Part shown: piece after piece, positions 1-13,100 of the stretch
How the letters are laid out: each line of letters starts with the position of its first letter
Numbering within the stretch: position 1 is the first letter of the stretch
DNA from: Diadema setosum
Taxonomy: Eukaryota > Echinodermata > Echinoidea > Diadematoida > Diadematidae
NCBI RefSeq assembly: GCF_964275005.1
Contig: NC_092700.1
Coordinates: forward strand, 18,255,015-18,319,014
Direction of reading: 5' to 3'
Length of the DNA stretch: 64,000 nucleotides
The notes under the pieces: model-generated
Told to the model about the DNA's origin: nothing
Databases searched by the model: none
What the model saw: the letters and a program-made list of their open reading frames with translations, nothing else
Position numbers and translations under genes: made by a program

Positions 1-87
1 AATCGTCATTGCTAAATGATCTTCCCTGCATCGTGTGGAAATACATAACAGGTATTACCTGACTGTCCCTTTCTGATCGAAAGTGCA

Positions 88-105
88 CGGATTTGGCGGG
101 AGAGT
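88..105 (+). promoter_or_regulatory. Possible E2F-like site in the 5' leader
   Basis: The string TTTGGCGGGA lies about 15-25 bases upstream of the ATG at 117, matching the E2F consensus core. There is no recognisable TATA box. Single motif only, so weak. Confidence 0.2.
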
Positions 106-116
106 TTCCGAGAGTC

Positions 117-3100
117 ATGGCAGACGATTCGGACATTGAGGTAAGTGCTTGAAGCTTTTGGTAGCTGTGATATCGTAAAGTTGGTGTCAATGTTTTGTAT
201 GAGATTTGTGTGCTGGGCAGGTATGTCGCCTATTCAAAGTAATTGCTTGATTAGCTCGACTGTTCAACCAGATCTTAATCAATGTGGGCACGTTCATTTT
301 TACACAGACGGGTTGTGAAAATACGGAATGTAGCTTGTCGATGATTGCAATGTAATGTACCGTCATGAGACTCGTCAAATAGAAATCATCGTTGAATCAT
401 TTTAGCCCTACGTATATCCTGCGGACATTGTGCCAACCGCGCTGGGCCTAGATGGAAGTTAATTACTGGTGCTGAGAAGCATGGGGTTCCGGTAGTTTAG
501 ATAGACAACTCGTTTATTCCAGGGCATTGATTATTAACTTCTCTACTGTAACATTACCGATGGCGATGACTGATGTAGGGTTTTCATGCATGTCAGAAAT
601 TAATATGCAACTCAAACAGCGCGGTAACAGAAGTAATGCTCAGGGGTCCGCTTCATGAAGTGATCACATAAAAGTCTGTACTTAAATCTCAGAATGGCTT
701 AAGTCGCACAAACGCACGTAGCTAATGCAAGCAAAGTAAAATCCATTTCATGAAGTCTCTCGTAAGTGTGTCTTATGAGCGAAAAGTTTCTCATTATACT
801 TTCATCGAACGGACCCTTCAGGTTCATCTTATCGAACAGTGCATCCTTGTTAATATTACCTTAATAATGTTCCCAGCGGTAGTGTTTATATTTAGTGCAC
901 TGAATCTCTGAAATGTCACAAGATGAGAAAATCCTTGAAAAACATCAACAACGACGACAACATCAGACATAATATCTCGGCGTTTAGACCTTGTCGAGGA
1001 AGAAGTGCGTTTCCTTATCCATTTCCGTTTGATTGTTGTATGTGGGACTTTTTTTTTCGTGTCACGTTGGCTGACAAAACATAGGACCTTTATCTCCCTG
1101 CCTAAAACCATGGACTAGTAGGTCCATGCTAAAACTGACAGCTGTGTGTCAGCCAGTAAGGTCAAGACGATTGATAATGGGAAAGAAAGTTTAGGCGGTC
1201 CTTAAAGGAGCTGTCGTGGTTCAGAGCACGGATAAGACCATCACTGACTATCAACCATGGGGTTCCGGATGGTTCGAGTCCCTGTTGGTTGTACAGAGCA
1301 CTCTCGTTATATAGCGAACCCGGTTAAAACGAAATTCCCCTTATAACGAAACCAAAATTCATGTCCCAATATTATCATCCATACATCTTTATATACTATG
1401 CTGTTCGGTTATAACAACATTTTGTTATAAGGAAAGAAAACCGCTGGTCCCGAGGACTTCGTTATAACGGGAGTACACTGCACTCTTTCATAGGCAGTAC
1501 ACTTTGAATTATTCTCTGTAGTGCTTCATCCTTAGGATGATCCTAGCAGTTGTCAGTCACGTGGTTTCATTATACTCGCATTCAGATCTTCTTCCTTAGC
1601 GGCCACATATCGTATCATAAAACATACCATAATTCGCTGGATAATTCTCTGTGTCAAATTGAAGTAGAAGAATACTGATGCAGAGAAAACAAATCATTTC
1701 CGATATCACATCGACATAATCAGTCTTCGGATATCGTTGGTGTCATATGTTTTCTCATGATATTGTCATCATGGTTTTAATCTCATGTTCTCTTTATAAT
1801 TTTGATCATGGCAAATGGTATATGCTTAAAGCCCATATCTTCTGCGATTCTCCCGTCTGCGCGTCTCTTTATGGTGTACGGCTGCCCATTAAACAAACCC
1901 GTACTCTCTCCTTTAAAAAGGAATAATGATAACAATGAAAATCCATGGATGAAAAAAAAAAAACCGACTTGTGAGTCTGCTAAGCTCTTTTTCATATTAC
2001 AGTGCATTATCATTACAATCAGTCTCATACACGATACGCACACGAAATATTTGATTACATGAAAAAAAATTGAGAAACCCTCCATGCAAAGAGAACTATG
2101 TCCAAAATTAGTACTTTCTTCCATGCGGCCATTGCTGTGAAAATAATTCCTATCCCCATGATCCCCGTTAATTCAGTAACTCTTGATTGTGTAACAAACA
2201 AGTAGTGACTAACTCAATGCAAGTGGGAAATTACTCTCGTCCATACACTGCGTTTCGAATCACTTTCCAATTATCTATCCTTCATCTTAGTTGAAAGACA
2301 GAGGTCTTTTAGCAAAAGCAAACAAACAAACACACAAACACACACACAAACAAACAAACAAACAAAACTACGTGCAGTGATACTGGAATTTTGGAATTTC
2401 CACCTCTCCAATCGTGTTTATTGTTTCTGTTCCTGATATACATTGTCACATGTTTGCATTTAATTGGAGCGACAGTTCCACATGATGATTTAAGTTATTC
2501 CAAAGGTTCGTTAATCCGAAACACAAATTCCCTATACCTAGAGGTTCGTTAATCCGAAAATGAAAAAGGGTTCGTTAATCCGAACATTTGTGGCGTTATT
2601 CCGAAGGTTCGTTAATCCGAAAATGAAATAGGCTTCGCTATTCCGAAGGCTCGTTTATCAGAAAATGAAATAGGGTTCGTTATTCCGAAGGTTCGCTAGT
2701 CCGAAAATGAAATAGGCTTCGTTATTCCGAAGGTTTGTTGATCCGACAATGAAATAGGGTCCGTAACGAACCTTCGGAATAACGAGCTTTGCTTCATTTT
2801 CGGATAAACGAACCTTCGGAGTAACGAACCTTATTTCATTTTCGGATTAACAAACCTTATCTAATTTTCGGAATAACAAACCTTATCACATTTTGGGATT
2901 AACGAACCTTCGGAATAACGAATCTTCGGACTGAAGAACCTTCGGAATAACGAACTGTAACCGTCGCCATGTACTATAAATCAATTTGAATTTATGTATA
3001 GGCAGAGTGTTAACATCAGGTTTAAGGATTTGGTTATGTTGAGATTTTGTATTAACCGATGTTGATTTTAGTGGAAGGTATACACAAATCATGTCATTAG

Positions 3101-4140
3101 AAGCATCAGGGATTTTCCGGTCATACTGTCATATTGTTATAAAAGTTTGATGGCGGCTACCCCGGGCAAAGTTTATGGTGTGGTCACGAGGTCTGCTGTA
3201 ATGGTGCAATCAGAATGTATCCCTATCAAGTAGGCCTAGTCTATGCATATTCCATTCCGTCGTTGACAATGTGTTCATCTCGCGCGTTTTGACAAAACCA
3301 GTGTTCCCTTGAAAAAGTTATTTTGAACAAACACACATACAAGTCAGCCTACAGGCTCACGTATCGGCGAATGAAGCATGCAAAACTCTCGAACTCTATC
3401 CATTGGGAAATTGTGTATCAAGCCGATTATTAAATTTTTAAGTATGTACAATTATGTATGCGTTTGTATTGTTTCTTTTTTCTTTGGGACCTGGCAGCCT
3501 TTACAGCCCACCTGTTTTTACTGAATACATTTCTGTCTTGGAATGCAGTTTGTATGCATTCGTTGTTGGTGCTACAACGCGCATACAGCTGCGCTGTCAC
3601 AAAGCCCTTTTGTTCCAAAGATGTGCATGAAATGTCAATGAAAATGTCAAAATAATGTTTGTGCATATATGCCATCGTCCGATAGACGAGGATGCCCCAG
3701 GATTCTGCTGCACTGTATTAAACTCGAGGGATTACCGTGACTCGCGAAAAGGGAAATTCATCTCAAAGATAGTTGCCGGTAGAATGCCAAAGAATCATCA
3801 ATCAACAGGTCTTGACATTGTCCTATACGTCGTCACGTGTCTGTATAATGTAGGCCTATTTGTTACGAGAACATGTGAAATAGTGGTACTTCACTCAAAA
3901 CATTTCCCAAATGATGGGAAATCTTTCCTAGCGGGGATCTTTTATTTCCTGTTTTTCTCGACCTCTGAACTCGGGGGGGGGGGGGGTGGCGTATACCGAC
4001 CACACCCTCAACTGGATTCGTCACTGACCACTTTTCTGTTGTCATGTTTGTGTTTCACTTTTGCTTTTGTTAAGCAAATTTGTACCATGAGTTTTGGAAA
4101 GATGACACCAAATGAGTTCAGACTCAAAGTATCTATCTAC

Positions 4141-4191
<51 letters not shown>

Positions 4192-7100
4192 CCTATCTAT
4201 CTATCTCCATCTCTATCTGTATATCTCCCTGTATTTCAATCTCTCTCTCTCTCTACTTTAATGTCGTTTGCACTTATGATAAAACTAAGAGAAAACTGGG
4301 ATATAACCCCGTGCTCTCTTGCTCTTTCAGCAAATGTCGTATTCAAAACATATCTTGGTGATAGATATGAATCTACAGTCTTAAGGTTTGTTAACATGCT
4401 GATATGCTGACATTATGTAGCATAAATTAGTTTCGAAAAAAGAATGTACTTTAACAATTAAAACGCCTTTTGCATGTAACATGCAAAGACGTTTTAATTG
4501 ATAAGTACAATTTTTGTAATGCTTTTTTTTAAAACAAATTAAGAATGTTTCAGTAGACGGAAGGCATATTCATTTTGGAACTGTAACACTGCTAGTTGAC
4601 GAGACACGCTTTATATTTGTATTGAATTGAACTGTATGCTCCTAAAGGGTTGAATATGTTTGCAAAGAAAAAAAAAAATCGGTCCGTTAAATCCTTTGAG
4701 TATAATACCATAATAATACAATAACGTCTACAGTTACTGGTAGTAAATCCCCGTCAACACTGCGAATCACAGACAAATAATTTTCTGCGAGAATAGACGC
4801 AGATCTCGACGTGATTACGGCTTGCTCTTGGCAATTTTCGGTTTTTAGTTTCGTTTGTAATTTTCCCTTTTATGTTTTTCGCATATTATGGTGGCTTCTG
4901 AGTGAGTTTTATTCATTTCCACTGTTTGACGAAGTATTGTAAATGATTCGGGTTGCGATTGGCTATAGATATTTGATATTTGTTAACGCCTCCTTCAGAT
5001 GAATCAAGTTTCCCCATGATTTCACGCGAACAAAAGCAAATGGAAGCATTCGATCAATAAATACCTCCCACACTTTTTCGACTCTGGATTATAACCGCGT
5101 CCCTGTGTCCGCTTGATAGCTCTATACTAATGCATGTTGGATTTACTGTATACAATTTGGCTTGCAGTATATTTTCTTCGTAATAATGAAGGCAAAGCAT
5201 ATGATATATATGAATACTCTATGGCACCAATACCAACAACATCACAACCACCACTTAAAACAAAAACACATAAGTTGATTAAAAAAAGAAAAGAAAAGAA
5301 ATTGCAACCATCGTGGAGCATTCAGCAATTTTCAGCAATATTAGTCTCTCGCCTTAAAATTTTGAAGGAAAAAAAAAGGACCTTTTTTTTTGCCCTTTCC
5401 GGGCCCGTTGGAGTTCAAAATGACAGATCCAAGCAGATAGGAGATAAAAACGTCATGAACAAAATTCCCATCTGGCGTTTGAGAGTGTAAGGGAGGAATA
5501 TTTTACAAAAGAAAAAAAAATAGGTACGGTAACTAATCAAACGAAGCAACAGGAAACAACCGGGTCTGTTTTTGACAAGTCTCTCTATAAACAGCCCCAA
5601 AATGTTTTGCGTGCATGACATATCGTTACGAAACCTCATCATGACTACAAATCTAATTCTATTTTTTCATCATTTTTTTTTTTCTAATTCTGCTGGGCAA
5701 ATGCATTACAAAATATCCTCCACACTCAGGTTCAGGACAGATAAAAACGTATCCTGCAGTCATGGCTATGGACATGATGGATCTGCACTAAAACAGCTTG
5801 AAGCAGATACTAATACTAATACTAATAGTAATACTAATACTATGTACTAATACTAATACTAATACAAGTACAAATACTAATACTAATACTAATACTAATA
5901 CCAATACTAATACTAATACAAATACAAATACTAATAGTAATAGTAATACTAATACTAATACTAGTACTAATACTTATACTAATACCAATACCAATACCAA
6001 TACCAATACCAATACCAATACCAATACCAATGCCAATGCCAATGCCAATACCAATACCAATACCAATACCAATACCAATACCAATACCAATACTAATACT
6101 AATACTAATACTTATACTAATACTAATATCAATACTAATAGTAATACTAATCGTAATACTAATACTAATACTAATACTAATACTAATACTAAAGCAAATA
6201 CTAATCACAATCCTTGGAGATGTAATGCACTATAACATGAACATACGAACATACAAACATACCAGACATACACATTGTCACGTATAATATGGGCAAGGTG
6301 TGATGAAAAAATGACGACGTTCCTCCGTTCTATATATACATATTGACTCTAGTGAATAGAATACAATCAAGCAGAACAGTGGCATCTCATTTGACTATTA
6401 AAACCAAACTGAGGAATTTACGAACTCTTACACAGTTTCGGGTGTCTCCTTGAGACAGTATTATGACTATAATGAGATGGTTGACGGTCACGTGATGTGT
6501 ACAGTACTTCAAGTGACGTTGCCATCTTCTCACTTCCATAACACACAAACCACAACTAAGAAAAGAAAAAAAAATAATGATTTTGATATCAAAATCATTC
6601 TGCCTTTTCAACTGAACTAGATTATATATATATATATATTTTTTTTTCTAAGACGAGGCTTATCATTTTGGTTGTCATGACCCTAAATATTAATGTATCT
6701 GTCTTACAATGGAGAATCCATTGCGATCCAGATCTTATACCAATATGATATCTTCAATTTTAATTGTTACAGATGATGGCGTAATCACCGCAGTTATATA
6801 AGTAGCCTATACATGCTTACGACTTATGTTACTCTTGTGAAGGTATACAGAGCTTTTACATTCCATACCTTTTTGTTGAAACTATGGAAGGTAATTATGA
6901 TATTTGGGCACTATTTTAGTCAGCGCGATTTAATAGCTGAAATGAAAAGGACAATGTATCCAGAAACCATGTAAATTCCTATATAATCTATGAAAAGAAA
7001 CACATCGCACAGCCTTCGTGCATGAGTGTGTTTGTGCGTAAATGCATGGTGCATGGATTGGGGCACACTGTACGATCACACATTAGCCGCAATTTTTAAT

Positions 7101-10100
7101 ATGTTGGCACATTCTTTTTTAAAAGAAAGGATTAAAGGTCCTGTTTACCTTTGGGAGCAGTGAATTAAAAAATTTTCAAGATATCACATTTGATGCATGT
7201 GTGTAGGTCTGTTTTATCACAAAACATATAACATTTTCATAATAAAGCCTAAAATATAAGGAGATATCAGTCTCAATAAACCATAACTGTATACGGTTTA
7301 GTCTGGAATATTTTTTATTGTAACTATTGTTCACATTTTGTGTATTTAACAATACTTGACAGCGATTATACGGATTCAAATCTGTACAGTGGTTGTTTCT
7401 ATCCCTAACATCTTATTTTAGAACTATTTCAAAGCGCTAATGCGGGCTTTTTGTTTCATCTACAAATAGTAAATTATGCCTTTAAGGTGGTTTCTAGAAT
7501 GGACGCGGGCATTTCATCACCAATTTCTGTAATGTTCTGATTGCAGGGGACTGAATTTAGAATAGTATAATTACGTACTAGTATATGTATGCGTATAAAA
7601 GAGCACCTTAAACTCTCATAATAACGAATAGTAAGGTAATACGTGTATAAAGTTACAGGGTTAAACGTTGGTATGACCTTAACTTTTGTATAACCTGCTT
7701 CGAATTAGGTGTGTTGCCCATAACAGGGCTAAGCAGTGTACAGTGTACTTGGATATAGTGTCTGTAATCGTAATTGTGGTATGCAAAAAAAAAAAAAAAA
7801 AAAAAAGAAATATGAGTAACAGTCTTTGCAAAGTCTAAACGAATATACCCTAAATTCTGCAGAAATTTATAGTCTGCAGTTCTCTCCAGCAGGTTTGGGT
7901 AATATCTGGTAAAACCATGGCCTGCCCTCAAAATGATAAAAGGCTGGGCTGATGATAAAATGTCATGCATAGTGTTGCTGACATCTTGGTGTTCATAAAA
8001 ACAGATTTGGGGAGTTATCTGCTCGTCTGTTATTGTAATTTCCACATTAGTCTACCCAATACCGGAAACAAAAAGGTCATGGGAATCCTTGCATTTAAGT
8101 CAACAACTGCAATGAAATTTCTATTCGTCAATAATGCTACATCGAGATCTCAATAAACGTCATAATAAATGTACCAGGGTTAGAAGACAGTGGAGAGACA
8201 TGAGTCACGACATCACCAAAAAGTTGATTGTCAGATTGTACAACTTAGATTTTGTCTGATTTTTGGTTGTTGATAACTGTGACGAAAGTGTCGCTTTGTC
8301 TGCAATTAATTCTAAAAGGACTGACGAGAGTGTCGCTTTGTGTATGTTTAATTCTAAAAGGACTGTCACAACGCAGATGCCTTCCTCTAAAGGTGGATTA
8401 TGTGTGGTTTTTCATATTTTCTCAACTTGAACACCTTGCTATAAATGCCCACAAGTTTATATCACGTCAGATGCATTATGCATATCCGTAAAGATACCTC
8501 TGTCTAGATAATGTCTGCATATTTCAATTTTTGCATATACTTTTATGAACGCGTGCATTTGTAATTTTTATAAGCAATTATTTTTAATGACATTATAAAT
8601 CTACTTAAGGGTAATTTAAAGTAACTGCTTTAGGTGCATTTCATAGAGTGGAGCCATGATTCAAACTATATTGTGTAGCATCTTGATATATAAGTAATAG
8701 TCAGTATGATGCTTAGAGACCATTATAACTCATATCTGGCCATTAGAGAGTTAATTTAGAGGACAAATGCAGTATTGACTGTCGCAAAATAACGGATAGC
8801 TTTTGAATGAAAAAAAGGTCAAAACATAATCATCATGATTATGTATCATCGTAATGTGTGTGTATGTGTGTGAATGCGAGAAATGAGATATGTGTATAAC
8901 AGATCCTGTTGATTGTTGGTTATTTAGGGGCGGCTGAATGAGGCGTTTGAAATGGACGTAATGGACGACGAAAGCCCATCCCCTCCGCCGCAGCCGCCCG
9001 TCCCTCCTCCAGGAGAACCATCGTCGCTCGAGCCACCAGCTAGCGACGGATATCCCGCGTCGCCGCCGCCTCCCGTAGAGGAGGAGGACCTCCCGCCGTC
9101 CCTTGATGATGTCATACCGCCCCCACCGCAGGAAATGCCCCCTCCTCCGCCACCTGATTCCCCCGCACCAGGTAAGACATTGCCCCATTTTATATGCCAC
9201 CAGAAGACCACCGTTATTCAAGTACACACAAGAGAAGCGTTGCCGTCTTTGCAGCAAAAATGTAATTGTTTGTTGTGATGTCGGGGATTAGACTGTAATA
9301 TAAATACAAGGTGTACGTGGAAAACAAAATGAGAAACAGCACAGTGAACGCTGAAAGCATGTGTACGCCTGAGCATATATTATGTTCTGCATTCCGTTAT
9401 TGTTAATGTGCGTGTGTATTTGTGTCTAATGTGCGTACTCCATAGTTTGGTCCTTCTGCTTTTGGTAAAGAGATTAATTTTTGAAATTCCAACATTTCGC
9501 GTCGCGCTGTGCATTTTTGATTAAATAAATAAATGAAGAAAAAAAAAACAACAACAACAACCTGGCACGCTGGTATAGCTTTGCAAGAAACACTCGAAAA
9601 TCTCTTATTCTTACTGTGTAATGAAACATACACACTATTTCTTCAAACCCATTTTTTTTTCAGCAAGGTGTAACGCATTGTAAACACCGTGTGTATACAA
9701 CTGTTAATCATTAATAGAATAATGCATTCAGTTATTGCCCCTTTTGGCATGCTTTCTCTCAAATAATAAAAAAAAACACCTCTTAGAACAATGCTGCCTT
9801 GACATGCCTCCGTTTCAAATACGCACGAATGCAAATTTTCCACATCACCCAATCAAAAATAAAAACATTACAAACAAAGCAATAAAACAATCATATTTCA
9901 AACTTTCCCACCACCCACCCCCTCACCCTCTCTCTGTCTCTTTAGCTCCCTATTCCGTCGAGCCAGAACCGGCAACGTACGACCCCAGCACGTCCCAAGA
10001 TATGGGCGAAATCGGTGCAGAGACTCCCCAGGACCCGACGCCTCTTGAGCCCAACGAACAAGATCCCCACATCTACGACCAGGTGCCGCAGGAGCCCGAG

Positions 10101-13100
10101 GATGAGGTGGAACCACAGAATGCTGACACCAAAGTAGACGTCGACGACGACGACGTGGATCACGACACGTCGTTGCCGGCATCGACGTCGGATTCGGGGA
10201 AGGACTCCGCCATCCACAACGCCAGCACGCTGCCGTCGTCGCACCCGATAGGCGGGGCGAACGACCTGACAAAGCAGAACGGCGGTGGGGAGATTCCTTC
10301 GAAAGAGACGATGAAAGCGGTGTCGAGATACCGACTGGAGGCCGTCATGTGGGTCCTCATCTTCATACTGGCAGCCGGCGGCATCGCGGTTGTCTTCTAC
10401 TTCGCCTACAGCATCGTACTCGGTATGATATCCTGCACTAAATTAATGACATAATCGGCATCTTTTCAATACCTGTATATCTTAGATTGATTTTCCCCCT
10501 TATTGTCTCCATGTTTGGTCGTGAGGAAGTGAAGTATTCAAATTTGAAGTATCCGCTAGAACTTAGCTTTTACAAATTAACTTAAGTTGCCTGCTGAAGA
10601 CAGTGTCGTCAATAAATAATTTCTCTTCTGAAATTATTCAGAGAGGCCGCATAAAGCAGGCGACAACTGTAGACATAGTACAATGTAATGTGGTCGTCAT
10701 AGTCAAGCGCCCGCTAACATGGCTAAGACGGGTTTGCCTGTATTCGAAGAAATCTTTGCGCCTCAAGAGCATGAAGAGTGCGTAATTCCTTTATTGAAAC
10801 GTAACGCTTTGTCATCATTTTCTCGAAGTTCAGCTATCTAGAAGTTGCAAAATCCTTACACGCGATGACGTCTGAATAACGTGAAGGAGGGATTGTGTAT
10901 TTTCTTTGAGCGGCAATGACTAATCAAGTGTCACGTATTCTGGAACGGCCTCCTCCCCTCTGCTGTCAAAGGAGTTGATAGGCCAAGAGAGAATATTGGC
11001 AGTCAGTTGTGCATGGTAGCAATAAGCTACTACTAGTATATGAGTTTCAGCCCGTCGTATTACACAAATATTATCTTTATTTTCAGCACTTTTTTTTTAA
11101 CATACAAGTCATGATGGAGATGAAAGTGATATGTTCCTCACTGGGTGTATGCATGGACCTGTATGTCCATGGTGTATCATGGTCGGTCCCCTCTAAGTGA
11201 AAGCAATGTGAATAAAATTTATATAGTTATATACAACAGGACCACCCCCCCCCCCCACAGTAAACCTAGTAAGGTAATATTTTGTATGTCAGTGATGTTC
11301 TTGAATAATATTGTTCACTCAACACAAGATACAAATAAGTTTATTCATCATTTTATGTTCATAAGCTGTAATATATTCGCAAACTACATCTATTCGTATT
11401 CAAACATGTAATTACAGTTGAACCTCTCTTATCCGGCCTCCCTTTATCCGGATCTCTCTATTATACGGACGCAATCTCGCCGTGATTTTTTTGTGATAAT
11501 TACGGGCGGAAAGGGGGATTCCCAACTCAATCTAACAATGGCGACCTATAGTCGACTTTGCCGAGTACGGTTTATTTTTAAGATCTACTTGATACATTTC
11601 TTAATAATCATTTAGGTAAATCATTCCAAGAATTTATAAAAGAAAATGATTTCATTCTTGCAAACACGAACCTCTATTTTGGGGTCTGTTACTGAGTGTA
11701 ACAATGAAAAGGTTGCAGTATACACATTACTACATGTGGTACTACAATGGGCTACATCAGTACATGTGTATGTATATGTACATGTATAAAGCATTGAGTC
11801 TCCCGTATCCGGCCAAATCCCTTATCCGGATGAGCCCCGGTCCCGATACAAGAGGTTCAACTGTATACCCAAGGTCATTTCGGTTCTACTCAACCCTTCG
11901 TGTGTCAATGAGTCAAATGTGCACACACTTCACAGACATACCTACATACAGAAAATAAATGTGGCACACAGAGGGTTAAATACATATTTCTTTTTAAATT
12001 TCTTCGTTGTTTTTCCCCCCTTTCCAACAGCACAAACATTTTCAGTTCCGGGTGAGTAACGTATTGTCGCTTATCTTCAATAATCGAGTTGTTGGTGTTT
12101 GTATCTTCTCTTCACAATTTTGTTACCACATTTTGTGCTTGATGAAGGCTCCAGATCAGCGTGATCTATAGAACTTGTTTGCCATTTCGATTTATTTGCA
12201 TTCTTATATGGTTCGTTTTGAATCACTAATCTATTTGTGTCGTTATTAATTTTTTGTATTTTTCCTGTTATGTTAATGTTTGATTATACTTTTTTCCGAA
12301 GGAAAAATTTATTAGTATTTTTCAAAGTAAGTATACATAAAATTACATAATAAAATACAAACGGAGGCAAAAGTATGGAAAGCAAAATTTAAGCAGGCGA
12401 TATTCAATAAGAGTTTCGACCAAAATTGTATAGCGTGCCTTTTATTAACAATCCAAGTGATTTTGTTCTGTTTTATGATCATAAAACATTCATTCTCATT
12501 CAAAATAATATTTTAACATTTTCTGAACATTGTTGCTGAAAGGAAATCCATGACAACTTACATGTTCTAAATTTGCAACTACAATGCAGTATTTTGCATG
12601 TAAAGCAACAATATCTAACGGGCGGAAGTTGACTTTTAATGCATCAAGAATAAAATCGTTATTCGTAAATCGGCTTCGAATATACCACGAAATGTTTCTG
12701 ACATTCTCAAAAAAATGAATGCGAAGTTGATTCCGAAGCGCTTGAACAAAATGATCGTAAATCCGAATTAATTATACCAACCATACTCAATACTAATGGC
12801 AAAGGTTATTCTCACTAAGAATTTTATGTAATACAATTGTATTTCATATTGAAAATATCTGAACTTTGTCTACATAGTACGTTCAAATGGAAGAATATAA
12901 ATTCCACTTTAGTCAGAAAATAGGTTCTATAAGAATTGAATTCCATTCATTCTTTGAAACGGGCTGTGCTAACCCTATTAAAAAACCCAACTTTTAAGCA
13001 GTTAATACATTTTCCAGTTACTTCGTGTAATGCAGTTCCATGCATTCTGTGTAGATGAATAAAACTTTGTGTAATCTTAATAGCTTGGCTATCTATGCAT

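Larger units (their letters stand above)
141..8927. other. Long first intron (or upstream intergenic region) of the SEA membrane protein gene
   Basis: No convincing coding exon in 8.8 kb. It holds a tRNA-like SINE head (1215-1285), an inverted-repeat element (1294-1480), an inverted minisatellite (2493-2955), a TATC microsatellite (4129-4206), a perfect short hairpin (4455-4500), a TAATAC-type satellite (5803-6200), and a diverged tandem pair of ~55-base units at 8280-8370. The remaining stretches are AT-rich and featureless to me. Confidence 0.5.

Noticed and set aside
1215-1285. Functional tRNA gene
   Set aside because: A-box and B-box-like motifs but no convincing acceptor stem; SINE head preferred.
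5803-6200. Possible CRISPR-like array
   Set aside because: Continuous short tandem units without distinct spacers, in a eukaryotic genome.
5798-6287. Long open frames reading Thr-Asn, Ile-Ser or Pro-Ile repeats
   Set aside because: Pure products of the TAATAC/TACCAA satellite on both strands and several frames; no start context or splice support.
8751-9257. Gly-rich and Arg-rich minus-strand frames
   Set aside because: Reverse-strand shadows of the proline-rich plus-strand exon at 8928-9171.
9898-10384. Minus-strand frames opposite the membrane exon
   Set aside because: GC-rich exon leaves all frames open; only the plus frame joins neighbouring exons in phase and encodes a membrane segment.
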